Of a DNA stretch of 64,000 nt, positions 51,201-63,300 are shown one piece after another. The DNA comes from Auanema rhodensis (lineage: Eukaryota > Nematoda > Chromadorea > Rhabditida > Rhabditidae). A program made the position numbers and the translations under genes. The stretch is taken from the NCBI GenBank assembly GCA_964057225.1, contig OZ059900.1:19979638-20043637 (forward strand), in the 5' to 3' direction. The notes below the pieces were generated by a model, which saw only the letters and a list, made by a program, of their open reading frames with translations, made no database searches and was not told the origin of the DNA. Positions within the stretch are counted from its first letter, which is position 1. Every line of letters begins with the position of its first letter.

Positions 51201-53354
51201 CTAGCTCAAAATTGTTCGTACAACGTCTAGTTCCACTTTCACGACAAAAAAACAGGGGTTAGAAAATTACGGAAATTAGCATATTCTGAGGGCACGCCCC
51301 TTATGGCTAATATTGATTAAATCAATTTTTGTTCATATGAGTCGTCAAATGCAACGAATTTCAGCGTGTTACATACTAAAATGAAGCATTTTACATGCTG
51401 AACACTAGAAAAATACAAAAACACAGTATTTCCCATGAGAAATATTTTATTATGCTGGAAAACCAGTTTTTGGAAATTTCGCTGTAAACAAGGTTTTGAC
51501 TTACGATTTCATGTGTTCAAACTCATGCAATGTCAATGAAACCTAGCTCAAAATTGTTCGTACAACGTCTAGTTCCACTTTCACGACAAAAAAACAGGGG
51601 TTAGAAAATTAAGGAAATTAGCATATTCTGAGGGCACGCCCCTTATGGCTAATATTGATTAAATCGATTTTTGTTCATATGAGTCGTCAAATGCAACGAA
51701 TTTCAGCGTGTTACATACTAAAATGAAGCATTTTACATGCTGAACACTAGAAAAATACAAAAACACAGTATTTCCCATGAGAAATATTTTATTATGCTGG
51801 AAAACCAGTTTTTGGAAATTTCGCTGTAAACAAGGTTTTGACTTACGATTTCATGTGTTCAAACTCATGCAATGTCAATGAAACCTAGCTCAAAATTGTT
51901 CGTACAACGTCTAGTTCCACTTTCACGACAAAAAAACAGGGGTTAGAAAATTAAGGAAAATAGCATATTCTGAGGGCACGCCCCTTATGGCTAATATTGA
52001 TTAAATCGATTTTTGTTCATATGAGTCGTCAAATGCAACGAATTTCAGCGTGTTACATACTAAAATGAAGCATTTTACATGCTGAACACTAGAAAAATAC
52101 AAAAACACAGTATTTCCCATGAGAAATATTTTATTATGCTGGAAAACCAGTTTTTGGAAATTTCGCTGTAAACAAGGTTTTGACTTACGATTTCATGTGT
52201 TCAAACTCATGCAATGTCAATGAAACCTAGCTCAAAATTGTTCGTACAACGTCTAGTTCCACTTTCACGACAAAAAAACAGGGGTTAGAAAATTAGGGAA
52301 ATTAGCATATTCTGAGGGCACGCCCCTTATGGCTAATATTGATTAAATCGATTTTTGTTCATATGAGTCGTCAAATGCAACGAATTTCAGCGTGTTACAT
52401 ACTAAAATGAAGCATTTTACATGCTGAACACTAGAAAAATACAAAAACACAGTATTTCCCATGAGAAATATTTTATTATGCTGGAAAACCAGTTTTTGGA
52501 AATTTCGCTGTAAACAAGGTTTTGACTTACGATTTCATGTGTTCAAACTCATGCAATGTCAATGAAACCTAGCTCAAAATTGTTCGTACAACGTCTAGTT
52601 CCACTTTCACGACAAAAAAACAGGGGTTAGAAAATTAAGGAAATTAGCATATTCTGAGGGTACGCCCCTTATGGCTAATATTGATTAAATCGATTTTTGT
52701 TCATATGAGTCGTCAAATGCAACGAATTTCAGCGTGTTACATACTAAAATGAAACATTTTACATGCTGAACACTAGAAAAACACAAAAACACAGTATTTC
52801 CCATGAGAAATATTTTATTATGCTGGAAAACCAGTTTTTGGAAATTTCGCTGTAAACAAGGTTTTGACTTACGATTTCATGTGTTCAAACTCATGCAATG
52901 TCAATGAAACCTAGCTCAAAATTGTTCGTACAACGTCTAGTTCCACTTTCACGACAAAAAAACAGGGGTTAGAAAATTAAGGAAAATAGCATATTCTGAG
53001 GGCACGCCCCTTATGGCTAATATTGATTAAATCGATTTTTGTTCATATGAGTCGTCAAATGCAACGAATTTCAGCGTGTTACATACTAAAATGAAGCATT
53101 TTACATGCTGAACACTAGAAAAATACAAAAACACAGTATTTCCCATGAGAAATATTTTATTATGCTGGAAAACCAGTTTTTGGAAATTTCGCTGTAAACA
53201 AGGTTTTGACTTACGATTTCATGTGTTCAAACTCATGCAATGTCAATGAAACCTAGCTCAAAATTGTTCGTACAACGTCTAGTTCCACTTTCACGACAAA
53301 AAAACAGGGGTGAGAAAATTAAGGAAATTAGCATATTCTGAGGGCACGCCCCTT
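48225..53354 (-). repeat. Second copy of the fifteen-monomer block
   Basis: This matches 26342-31471 in subtype order: CCCCGTATGG end near 49250, AAGGAAAATAG monomers at 50277-50618, 51645-51986 and 52671-53012, TTACGG at 51270, ATCAATT near 51324, GAGGGTACGCC near 52660 and GAAAAACACAAA in 52671-53012. Differences from the first copy include TACGAAAAC and GAAACTTAG in 48909-49250, TTTGTACAAC in 50277-50618, GAAACATTTT in 52671-53012 and GGGTGAGAAA in 53013-53354. Confidence 0.87.
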
Positions 53355-56300
53355 ATGGCTAATATTGATTAAATCGATTTTTGTTCATATGAGTCGTAAA
53401 ATGCAACGAATTTCAGCGTGTTACATACTAAAATGAAGCATTTTACATGCTGAACACTAGAAAAATACAAAAACACAGTATTTCCCATGAGAAATATTTT
53501 ATTATGCTGGAAAACCAGTTTTTGGAAATTTCGCTGTAAACAAGGTTTTGACTTACGATTTCATGTGTTCAAACTCATGCAATGTCAATGAAACCTAGCT
53601 CAAAATTGTTCGTACAACGTCTAGTTCCACTTTCACGACAAAAAAACAGGGGTTAGAAAATTAGGGAAATTAGCATATTCTGAGGGCACGCCCCTTATGG
53701 CTAATATTGATTAAATCCATTTTTGTTCATATGAGTCGTCAAATGCAACGAATTTCAGCGTGTTACATACTAAAATGAAGCATTTTACAAGCTGAACACT
53801 AGAAAAATACAAAACACAGTATTTCCCATGAGAAATATTTTATTATGCTGGAAAACCAGTTTTTGGAAATTTCGCTGTAAACAAGGTTTTGACTTACGAT
53901 TTCATGTGTTCAAACTCATGCAATGTCAATGAAACCTAGCTCAAAATTGTTCGTACAACGTCTAGTTCCACTTTCACGACAAAAAAACAGGGGTTAGAAA
54001 ATAAAGGAAATTAGCATATTCTGAGGGCACGCCCCTTATGGCTAATATTGATTAAATCGGTTTTTGTTCATATGAGTCGTCAAAGGGGACGAATTTCAGC
54101 GTGTTACATACTAAAAAGAAGCATTTTACATGCTGAGCACTAGAAAAATACAAAAACACAGTATTTCCCATGAGAAATATTTTATTATGCTGGAAAACCA
54201 GTTTTTGGAAATTTCGCTGTAAACAAGGTTTTGACTTACGATTTCATGTGTTCAAACTCATGCAATGTCAATGAAGCTTAGCTCAAAATTGTTCGTACAA
54301 CGTCTAGTTCCACTTTCACGACAAAAAAACAGGGGTTAGAAAATTAAGGAAATTAGCATATTCTGAGGGCACGCCCCTTATGGCTAATATTGATTAAATC
54401 GATTTTTGTTCATATGAGTCGTCAAATGCAACGAATTTCAGCGTGTTACATACTAAAATGAAGCATTTTACATGCTGAACACTAGAAAAATACAAAAACA
54501 CAGTATTTCCCATGAGAAATATTTTATTATGCTGGAAAACCAGTTTTTGGAAATTTCGCTGTAAACAAGGTTTTGACTTACGATTTCATGTGTTCAAACT
54601 CATGCAATGTCAATGAAACTTAGCTCAAAATTGTTCGTACAACGTCTAGTTCCACTTTCACGACAAAAAAACAGGGGTTAGAAAATTAAGGAAATTAGCA
54701 TACTCTGAGGGCACGCCCCTTATGGCTAATATTGATTAAATCGATTTTTGTTCATATGAGTCGTCAAATGCAACGAATTTCAGCGTGTTACATACTAAAA
54801 TGAAGCATTTTACATGCTGAACACTAGAAAAATACAAAAACACAGTATTTCCCATGAGAAATATTTTATTATGCTGGAAAACCAGTTTTTGGAAATTTCG
54901 CTGTAAACAAGGTTTTGACTTACGATTTCATGTGTTCAAACTCATGCAATGTCAATGAAACCTAGCTCAAAATTGTTCGTACAACGTCTAGTTCCACTTT
55001 CACGACAAAAAAACAGGGGTTAGAAAATTAAGGAAATTAGCATATTCTGAGGGCACGCCCCTTATGGCTAATATTGATTAAATCGATTTTTGTTCATATG
55101 AGTCGTCAAATGCAACGAATTTCAGCGTGTTACATACTAAAATGAAGCATTTTACATGCTGAACACTAGAAAAACACAAAAACACAGTATTTCCCATGAG
55201 AAATATTTTATTATGCTGGAAAACCAGTTTTTGGAAATTTCGCTGTAAACAAGGTTTTGACTTACGATTTCATGTGTTCAAACTCATGCAATGTCAATGA
55301 AACCTAGCTCAAAATTGTTCGTACAACGTCTAGTTCCACTTTCACGACAAAAAAACAGGGGTTAGAAAATTAAGGAAAATAGCATATTCTGAGGGCACGC
55401 CCCTTATGGCTAATATTGATTAAATCGATTTTTGTTCATATGAGTCGTCAAATGCAACGAATTTCAGCGTGTTACATACTAAAATGAAGCATTTTACATG
55501 CTGAACACTAGAAAAATACAAAAACACAGTATTTCCCATGAGAAATATTTTATCATGCTGGAAAACCAGTTTTTGGAAATTTCGCTGTAAACAAGGTTTT
55601 GACTTACGATTTCATGTGTTCAAACTCATGCAATGTCAATGAAACCTAGCTCAAAATTGTTCGTACAACGTCTAGTTCCACTTTCACGACAAAAAAACAG
55701 GGGTTAGAAAATTAAGGAAATTAGCATATTCTGAGGGCACGCCCCTTATGGCTAATATTGATTAAATCGATTTTTGTTCATATGAGTCGTAAAATGCAAC
55801 GAATTTCAGCGTGTTACATACTAAAATGAAGCATTTTACATGCTGAACACTAGAAAAATACAAAAACACAGTATTTCCCATGAGAAATATTTTATTATGC
55901 TGGAAAACCAGTTTTTGGAAATTTCGCTGTAAACAAGGTTTTGACTTACGATTTCATGTGTTCAAACTCATGCAATGTCAATGAAACCTAGCTCAAAATT
56001 GTTCGTACAACGTCTAGTTCCACTTTCACGACAAAAAAACAGGGGTTAGAAAATTAGGGAAATTAGCATATTCTGAGGGCACGCCCCTTATGGCTAATAT
56101 TGATTAAATCCATTTTTGTTCATATGAGTCGTCAAATGCAACGAATTTCAGCGTGTTACATACTAAAATGAAGCATTTTACAAGCTGAACACTAGAAAAA
56201 TACAAAACACAGTATTTCCCATGAGAAATATTTTATTATGCTGGAAAACCAGTTTTTGGAAATTTCGCTGTAAACAAGGTTTTGACTTACGATTTCATGT

Positions 56301-57114
56301 GTTCAAACTCATGCAATGTCAATGAAACCTAGCTCAAAATTGTTCGTACAACGTCTAGTTCCACTTTCACGACAAAAAAACAGGGGTTAGAAAATAAAGG
56401 AAATTAGCATATTCTGAGGGCACGCCCCTTATGGCTAATATTGATTAAATCGATTTTTGTTCATATGAGTCGTCAAAGGGGACGAATTTCAGCGTGTTAC
56501 ATACTAAAAAGAAGCATTTTACATGCTGAGCACTAGAAAAATACAAAAACACAGTATTTCCCATGAGAAATATTTTATTATGCTGGAAAACCAGTTTTTG
56601 GAAATTTCGCTGTAAACAAGGTTTTGACTTACGATTTCATGTGTTCAAACTCATGCAATGTCAATGAAGCTTAGCTCAAAATTGTTCGTACAACGTCTAG
56701 TTCCACTTTCACGACAAAAAAACAGGGGTTAGAAAATTAAGGAAATTAGCATATTCTGAGGGCACGCCCCTTATGGCTAATATTGATTAAATCGATTTTT
56801 GTTCATATGAGTCGTCAAATGCAACGAATTTCAGCGTGTTACATACTAAAATGAAGCATTTTACATGCTGAACACTAGAAAAATACAAAAACACAGTATT
56901 TCCCATGAGAAATATTTTATTATGCTGGAAAACCAGTTTTTGGAAATTTCGCTGTAAACAAGGTTTTGACTTACGATTTCATGTGTTCAAACTCATGCAA
57001 TGTCAATGAAACTTAGCTCAAAATTGTTCGTACAACGTCTAGTTCCACTTTCACGACAAAAAAACAGGGGTTAGAAAATTAAGGAAATTAGCATACTCTG
57101 AGGGCACGCCCCTT
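53355..57114 (-). repeat. 7-monomer HOR, one full and one partial copy
   Basis: Order of subtypes: GTCGTAAAATG (53355-53696), 341-bp marker with CAAGCTG and ATCCATT (53697-54037), GGGG type with GAGCAC and GAAGCTTAG (54038-54379), GAAACTTAG with GCATACTCTG (54380-54721), consensus-like (54722-55063), GAAAAACAC with AAAATAG (55064-55405) and consensus-like with ATCATGCTGG (55406-55747). The first four then repeat at 55748, 56090, 56431 and 56773-57114. The period is 2393 bp. Both marker monomers share a private AAAATAAAGG, which confirms the close relationship of the two copies. Confidence 0.9.
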
Positions 57115-57294
57115 ATGGCTAATATTGATTAAATCGATTTTTGTTCATATGAGTCGTCAAATGCAACGAATTTCAGCGTGTTACATACTAAAATGAAACA
57201 TTTTACATGCTGAACACTAGAAAAATACAAAAACACAGTATTTTTCTAACCCCTGTTTTTTGTCGTGAAAGTGGAACTAGACGTTGTACCCCTT
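57115..57294 (-). repeat. Scrambled 180-bp monomer
   Basis: Minus-orientation sequence runs from 57115 to about 57243 (monomer positions 342 down to 214) and includes GAAACATTTT. It then switches to 48 bp of plus-orientation sequence. It resumes in minus orientation at the CCCCTT of monomer position 6. The interval 213 to 7 (207 bp) is lost. The arithmetic fits exactly: 342 minus 207 plus 48 minus 3 shared junction bases is 180. This unit separates two parts of the array with different HOR content. Confidence 0.9.
57242..57289 (+). repeat. 48-bp inverted fragment inside the scrambled monomer
   Basis: The fragment starts TTTTCTAACCCCTG and ends GACGTTGTAC. It corresponds to monomer positions 37-85 in plus orientation, with one T missing from the seven-T tract. 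It comes from within the 207-bp interval that was lost around it. Its junctions share about 2 bp (TT, left) and 1 bp (C, right) with the flanking minus-orientation sequence. Confidence 0.9.
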
Positions 57295-60200
57295 ATGGCT
57301 AATATTGATTAAATCGATTTTTGTTCATATGAGTCGTCAAATGCAACGAATTTCAGCGTGTTACATACTAAAATGAAGCATTTTACATGCTGAACACTAG
57401 AAAAATACAAAAACACAGTATTTCCCATGAGAAATATTTTATTATGCTGGAAAACCAGTTTTTGGAAATTTCGCTGTAAACAAGGTTTTGACTTACGATT
57501 TCATGTGTTCAAACTCATGCAATGTCAATGAAACCTAGCTCAAAATTGTTCGTACAACGTCTAGTTCCACTTTCACGACAAAAAAACAGGGGGTAGAAAA
57601 TTAGGGAAATTAGCATATTCTGAGGGCACGCCCCTTATGGCTAATATTGATTAAATCGATTTTTGTTCATATGAGTCGTCAAATGCAACGAATTTCAGCG
57701 TGTTACATACTAAAATGAAGCATTTTACATGCTGAACACTAGAAAAATACAAAAACACAGTATTTCCCATGAGAAATATTTTATTATGCTGGAAAACCAG
57801 TTTTTGGAAATTTCGCTGTAAACAAGGTTTTGACTTACGATTTCATGTGTTCAAACTCATGCAATGTCAATGAAACCTAGCTCAAAATTGTTCGTACAAC
57901 GTCTAGTTCCACTTTCACGACAAAAAAACAGGGGTTAGAAAATTAAGGAAATTAGCATATTCTGAGGGCACGCCCCTTATGGCTAATATTGATTAAATCG
58001 ATTTTTGTTCATATGAGTCGTCAAATGCAACGAATTTCAGCGTGTTACATACTAAAATGAAGCAATTTACATGCTGAACACTAGAAAAATACAAAAACAC
58101 AGTATTTCCCATGAGAAATATTTTATTATGCTGGAAAACCAGTTTTTGGAAATTTCGCTGTAAACAAGGTTTTGACTTACGATTTCATGTGTTCAAACTC
58201 ATGCAATGTCAATGAAACCTAGCTCAAAATTGTTCGTACAACGTCTAGTTCCACTTTCACGACAAAAAAACAGGGTTTAGAAAATTAAGGAAATTAGCAT
58301 ATTGTGAGGGCACGCCCCTTATGGCTAATATTGATTAAATCGATTTTTGTTCATATGAGTCGTCAAATGCAACGAATTTCAGCGTGTTACATACTAAAAT
58401 GAAGCATTTTACATGCTGAACACTAGAAAAATACAAAAACACAGTATTTCCCATGAGAAATATTTTATTATGCTGGAAAACCAGTTTTTGGAAATTTCGC
58501 TGTAAACAAGGTTTTGACTTACGATTTCATGTGTTCAAACTCATGCAATGTCAATGAAACCTAGCTCAAAATTGTTCGTACAACGTCTAGTTCCACTTTC
58601 ACGACAAAAAAACAGGGGTTAGAAAATTAAGGAAATTAGCATATTCTGAGGGCACGCCCCTTATGGCTAATATTGATTAAATCGATTTTTGTTTATATGA
58701 GTCGTCAAATGCAACGAATTTCAGCGTGTTACATACTAAAATGAAGCATTTTACATGCTGAACACTAGAAAAATACAAAAACACAGTATTTCCCATGAGA
58801 AATATTTTATTATGCTGGAAAACCAGTTTTTGGAAATTTCGCTGTAAACAAGGTTTTGACTTACGATTTCATGTGTTCAAACTCATGCAATGTCAATGAA
58901 ACCTAGCTCAAAATTGTTCGTACAACGTCTAGTTCCACTTTCACGACAAAAAAACAGGGGGTAGAAAATTAGGGAAATTAGCATATTCTGAGGGCACGCC
59001 CCTTATGGCTAATATTGATTAAATCGATTTTTGTTCATATGAGTCGTCAAATGCAACTAATTTCAGCGTGTTACATACTAAAATGAAGCATTTTACATGC
59101 TGAACACTAGAAAAATACAAAAACACAGTATTTCCCATGAGAAATATTTTATTATGCTGGAAAACCAGTTTTTGGAAATTTCGCTGTAAACAAGGTTTTG
59201 ACTTACGATTTCATGTGTTCAAACTCATGCAATGTCAATGAAACCTAGCTCAAAATTGTTCGTACAACGTCTAGTTCCACTTTCACGACAAAAAAACAGG
59301 GGTTAGAAAATTAAGGAAATTAGCATATTCTGAGGGCACGCCCCTTATGGCTAATATTGATTAAATCGATTTTTGTTCATATGAGTCGTCAAATGCAACG
59401 AATTTCAGCGTGTTACATACTAAAATGAAGCAATTTACATGCTGAACACTAGAAAAATACAAAAACACAGTATTTCCCATGAGAAATATTTTATTATGCT
59501 GGAAAACCAGTTTTTGGAAATTTCGCTGTAAACAAGGTTTTGACTTACGATTTCATGTGTTCAAACTCATGCAATGTCAATGAAACCTAGCTCAAAATTG
59601 TTCGTACAACGTCTAGTTCCACTTTCACGACAAAAAAACAGGGGTTAGAAAATTAAGGAAATTAGCATATTCTGAGGGCACGCCCCTTATGGCTAATATT
59701 GATTAAATCGATTTTTGTTCATATGAGTCGTCAAATGCAACGAATTTCAGCGTGTTACATACTAAAATGAAGCATTTTACATGCTGAACACTAGAAAAAT
59801 ACAAAAACACAGTATTTCCCATGAGAAATATTTTATTATGCTGGAAAACCAGTTTTTGGAAATTTCGCTGTAAACAAGGTTTTGACTTACGATTTCATGT
59901 GTTCAAACTCATGCAATGTCAATGAAACCTAGCTCAAAATTGTTCGTACAACGTCTAGTTCCACTTTCACGACAAAAAAACAGGGGTTAGAAAATTAAGG
60001 AAATTAGCATATTCTGAGGGCACGCCCCTTATGGCTAATATTGATTAAATCGATTTTTGTTCATATGAGTCGTCAAATGCAACGAATTTCAGCGTGTTAC
60101 ATACTAAAATGAAGCATTTCACATGCTGAACACTAGAAAAATACAAAAACACAGTATTTCCCATGAGAAATATTTTATTATGCTGGAAAACCAGTTTTTG

Positions 60201-60372
60201 GAAATTTCGCTGTAAACAAGGTTTTGACTTACGATTTCATGTGTTCAAACTCATGCAATGTCAATGAAACCTAGCTCAAAATTGTTCGTACAACGTCTAG
60301 TTCCACTTTCACGACAAAAAAACAGGGGTTAGAAAATTAAGGAAATTAGCATATTCTGAGGGCACGCCCCTT
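57295..60372 (-). repeat. Array right of the scrambled monomer, part 1
   Basis: Nine monomers end at 57636, 57978, 58320, 58662, 59004, 59346, 59688, 60030 and 60372. CAGGGGGTAG/TTAGGGAAATT monomers at 57295 and 58663 are four monomers apart. AGCAATTTACATG occurs in 57979-58320 and 59347-59688, also four apart. CAGGGTTTAG with ATTGTGAGG occurs in 57979-58320. Private changes: GTTTATATG (58663-59004), CAACTAATT (59005-59346) and CATTTCACATG (60031-60372). The 341-bp marker and GGGG-type monomers that dominate left of 57114 are absent. Confidence 0.88.
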
Positions 60373-63300
60373 ATGGCTAATATTGATTAAATCGATTTTT
60401 GTTCATATGAGTCGTCAAATGCAACGAATTTCAGCGTGTTACATACTAAAATGAAGCATTTTACATGCTGAACACTAGAAAAATACAAAAACACAGTATT
60501 TCCCATGAGAAATATTTTATTATGCTGGAAAACCAGTTTTTGGAAATTTCGCTGTAAACAAGGTTTTGACTTACGATTTCATGTGTTCAAACTCATGCAA
60601 TGTCAATGAAACCTAGCTCAAAATTGTTCGTACAACATCTAGTTCCACTTTCACGACAAAAAAACAGGGGTTAGAAAATTAAGGAAATTAGCATATTCTG
60701 AGGGCACGCCCCTTATGGCTAATATTGATTAAATCGATTTTTGTTCATATGAGTCGTCAAATGCAACGAATTTCAGCGTGTTACATACTAAAATGAAGCA
60801 TTTTACATGCTGAACACTAGAAAAATACAAAAACACAGTATTTCCCATGAGAAATATTTTATTATGCTGGAAAACCAGTTTTTGGAAATTTCGCTGTAAA
60901 CAAGGTTTTGACTTACGATTTCATGTGTTCAAACTCATGCAATGTCAATGAAACCTAGCTCAAAATTGTTCGTACAACATCTAGTTCCACTTTCACGACA
61001 AAAAAACAGCGGTTAGAAAATTAAGGAAATTAGCATATTCTGAGGGCACGCCCCTTATGGCTAATATTGATTAAATCGATTTTTGTTCATATGAGTCGTC
61101 AAATGCAACGAATTTCAGCGTGTTACATACTAAAATGAAGCATTTTACATGCTGAACACTAGAAAAATACAAAAACACAGTATTTCCCATGAGAAATATT
61201 TTATTATGCTGGAAAACCAGTTTTTGGAAATTTCGCTGTAAACAAGGTTTTGACTTACGATTTCATGTGTTCAAACTCATGCAATGTCAATGAAACCTAG
61301 CTCAAAATTGTTCGTACAACATCTAGTTCCACTTTCACGACAAAAAAACAGGGGTTAGAAAATTAAGGAAATTAGCATATTCTGAGGGCACGCCCCTTAT
61401 GGCTAATATTGATTAAATCGATTTTTGTTCATATGAGTCGTCAAATGCAACGAATTTCAGCGTGTTACATACTAAAATGAAGCATTTTACATGCTGAACA
61501 CTAGAAAAATACAAAAACTTAGTATTTCCCATGAGAAATATTTTATTATGCTGGAAAACCAGTTTTTGGAAATTTCGCTGTAAACAAGGTTTTGACTTAC
61601 GATTTCATGTGTTCAAACTCATGCAATGTCAATGAAACCTAGCTCAAAATTGTTCGTACAACGTCTAGTTCCACTTTCACGACAAAAAAACAGGGGGTAG
61701 AAAATTAGGGAAATTAGCATATTCTGAGGGCACGCCCCTTATGGCTAATATTGATTAAATCGATTTTTGTTCATATGAGTCGTCAAATGCAACGAATTTC
61801 AGCGTGTTACATACTAAAATGAAGCATTTTACATGCTGAACACTAGAAAAATACAAAAACACAGTATTTCCCATGAGAAATATTTTATTATGCTGGAAAA
61901 CCAGTTTTTGGAAATTTCGCTGTAAACAAGGTTTTGACTTACGATTTCATGTGTTCAAACTCATGCAATGTCAATGAAACCTAGCTCAAAATTGTTCGTA
62001 CAACATCTAGTTCCACTTTCACGACAAAAAAACAGGGGTTAGAAAATTAAGGAAATTAGCATATTCTGAGGGCACGCCCCTTATGGCTAATATTGATTAA
62101 ATCGATTTTTGTTCATATGAGTCGTCAAATGCAACGAATTTCAGCGTGTTACATACTAAAATGAAGCATTTTACATGCTGAACACTAGAAAAATACAAAA
62201 ACACAGTATTTCCCATGAGAAATATTTTATTATGCTGGAAAACCAGTTTTTGGAAATTTCGCTGTAAACAAGGTTTTGACTTACGATTTCATGTGTTCAA
62301 ACTCATGCAATGTCAATGAAACCTAGCTCAAAATTGTTCGTACAACGTCTAGTTCCACTTTCACGACAAAAAAACAGGGTTTAGAAAATTAAGGAAATTA
62401 GCATATTGTGAGGGCACGCCCCTTATGGCTAATATTGATTAAATCGATTTTTGTTCATATGAGTCGTCAAATGCAACGAATTTCAGCGTGTTACATACTA
62501 AAATGAAGCATTTTACATGCTGAACACTAGAAAAATACAAAAACACAGTATTTCCCATGAGAAATATTTTATTATGCTGGAAAACCAGTTTTTGGAAATT
62601 TCGCTGTAAACAAGGTTTTGACTTACGATTTCATGTGTTCAAACTCATGCAATGTCAATGAAACCTAGCTCAAAATTGTTCGTACAACATCTAGTTCCAC
62701 TTTCACGACAAAAAAACAGCGGTTAGAAAATTAAGGAAATTAGCATATTCTGAGGGCACGCCCCTTATGGCTAATATTGATTAAATCGATTTTTGTTCAT
62801 ATGAGTCGTCAAATGCAACGAATTTCAGCGTGTTACATACTAAAATGAAGCATTTTACATGCTGAACACTAGAAAAATACAAAAACACAGTATTTCCCAT
62901 GAGAAATATTTTATTATGCTGGAAAACCAGTTTTTGGAAATTTCGCTGTAAACAAGGTTTTGACTTACGATTTCATGTGTTCAAACTCATGCAATGTCAA
63001 TGAAACCTAGCTCAAAATTGTTCGTACAACATCTAGTTCCACTTTCACGACAAAAAAACAGGGGTTAGAAAATTAAGGAAATTAGCATATTCTGAGGGCA
63101 CGCCCCTTATGGCTAATATTGATTAAATCGATTTTTGTTCATATGAGTCGTCAAATGCAACGAATTTCAGCGTGTTACATACTAAAATGAAGCATTTTAC
63201 ATGCTGAACACTAGAAAAATACAAAAACACAGTATTTCCCATGAGAAATATTTTATTATGCTGGAAAACCAGTTTTTGGAAATTTCGCTGTAAACAAGGT

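Larger units (their letters stand above)
23656..57241 (-). repeat. 342-bp satellite array, minus orientation, main block
   Basis: This is the same monomer read on the other strand. The phase mark CGCCCCTTATGG places monomer ends at 23947, 24289, 24631, 24973, 25315 and so on every 342 bp to 57114. Exceptions are seven 341-bp monomers ending at 32154, 35231, 37966, 41043, 42068, 54037 and 56430. It holds a 292-bp partial monomer (23656-23947), 97 full monomers, and the beginning of a scrambled one from 57115. Variation has the same character as in the plus array: mostly single substitutions, with subtypes recurring in fixed order. No genes, transposons or unique DNA are present. Confidence 0.98.
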
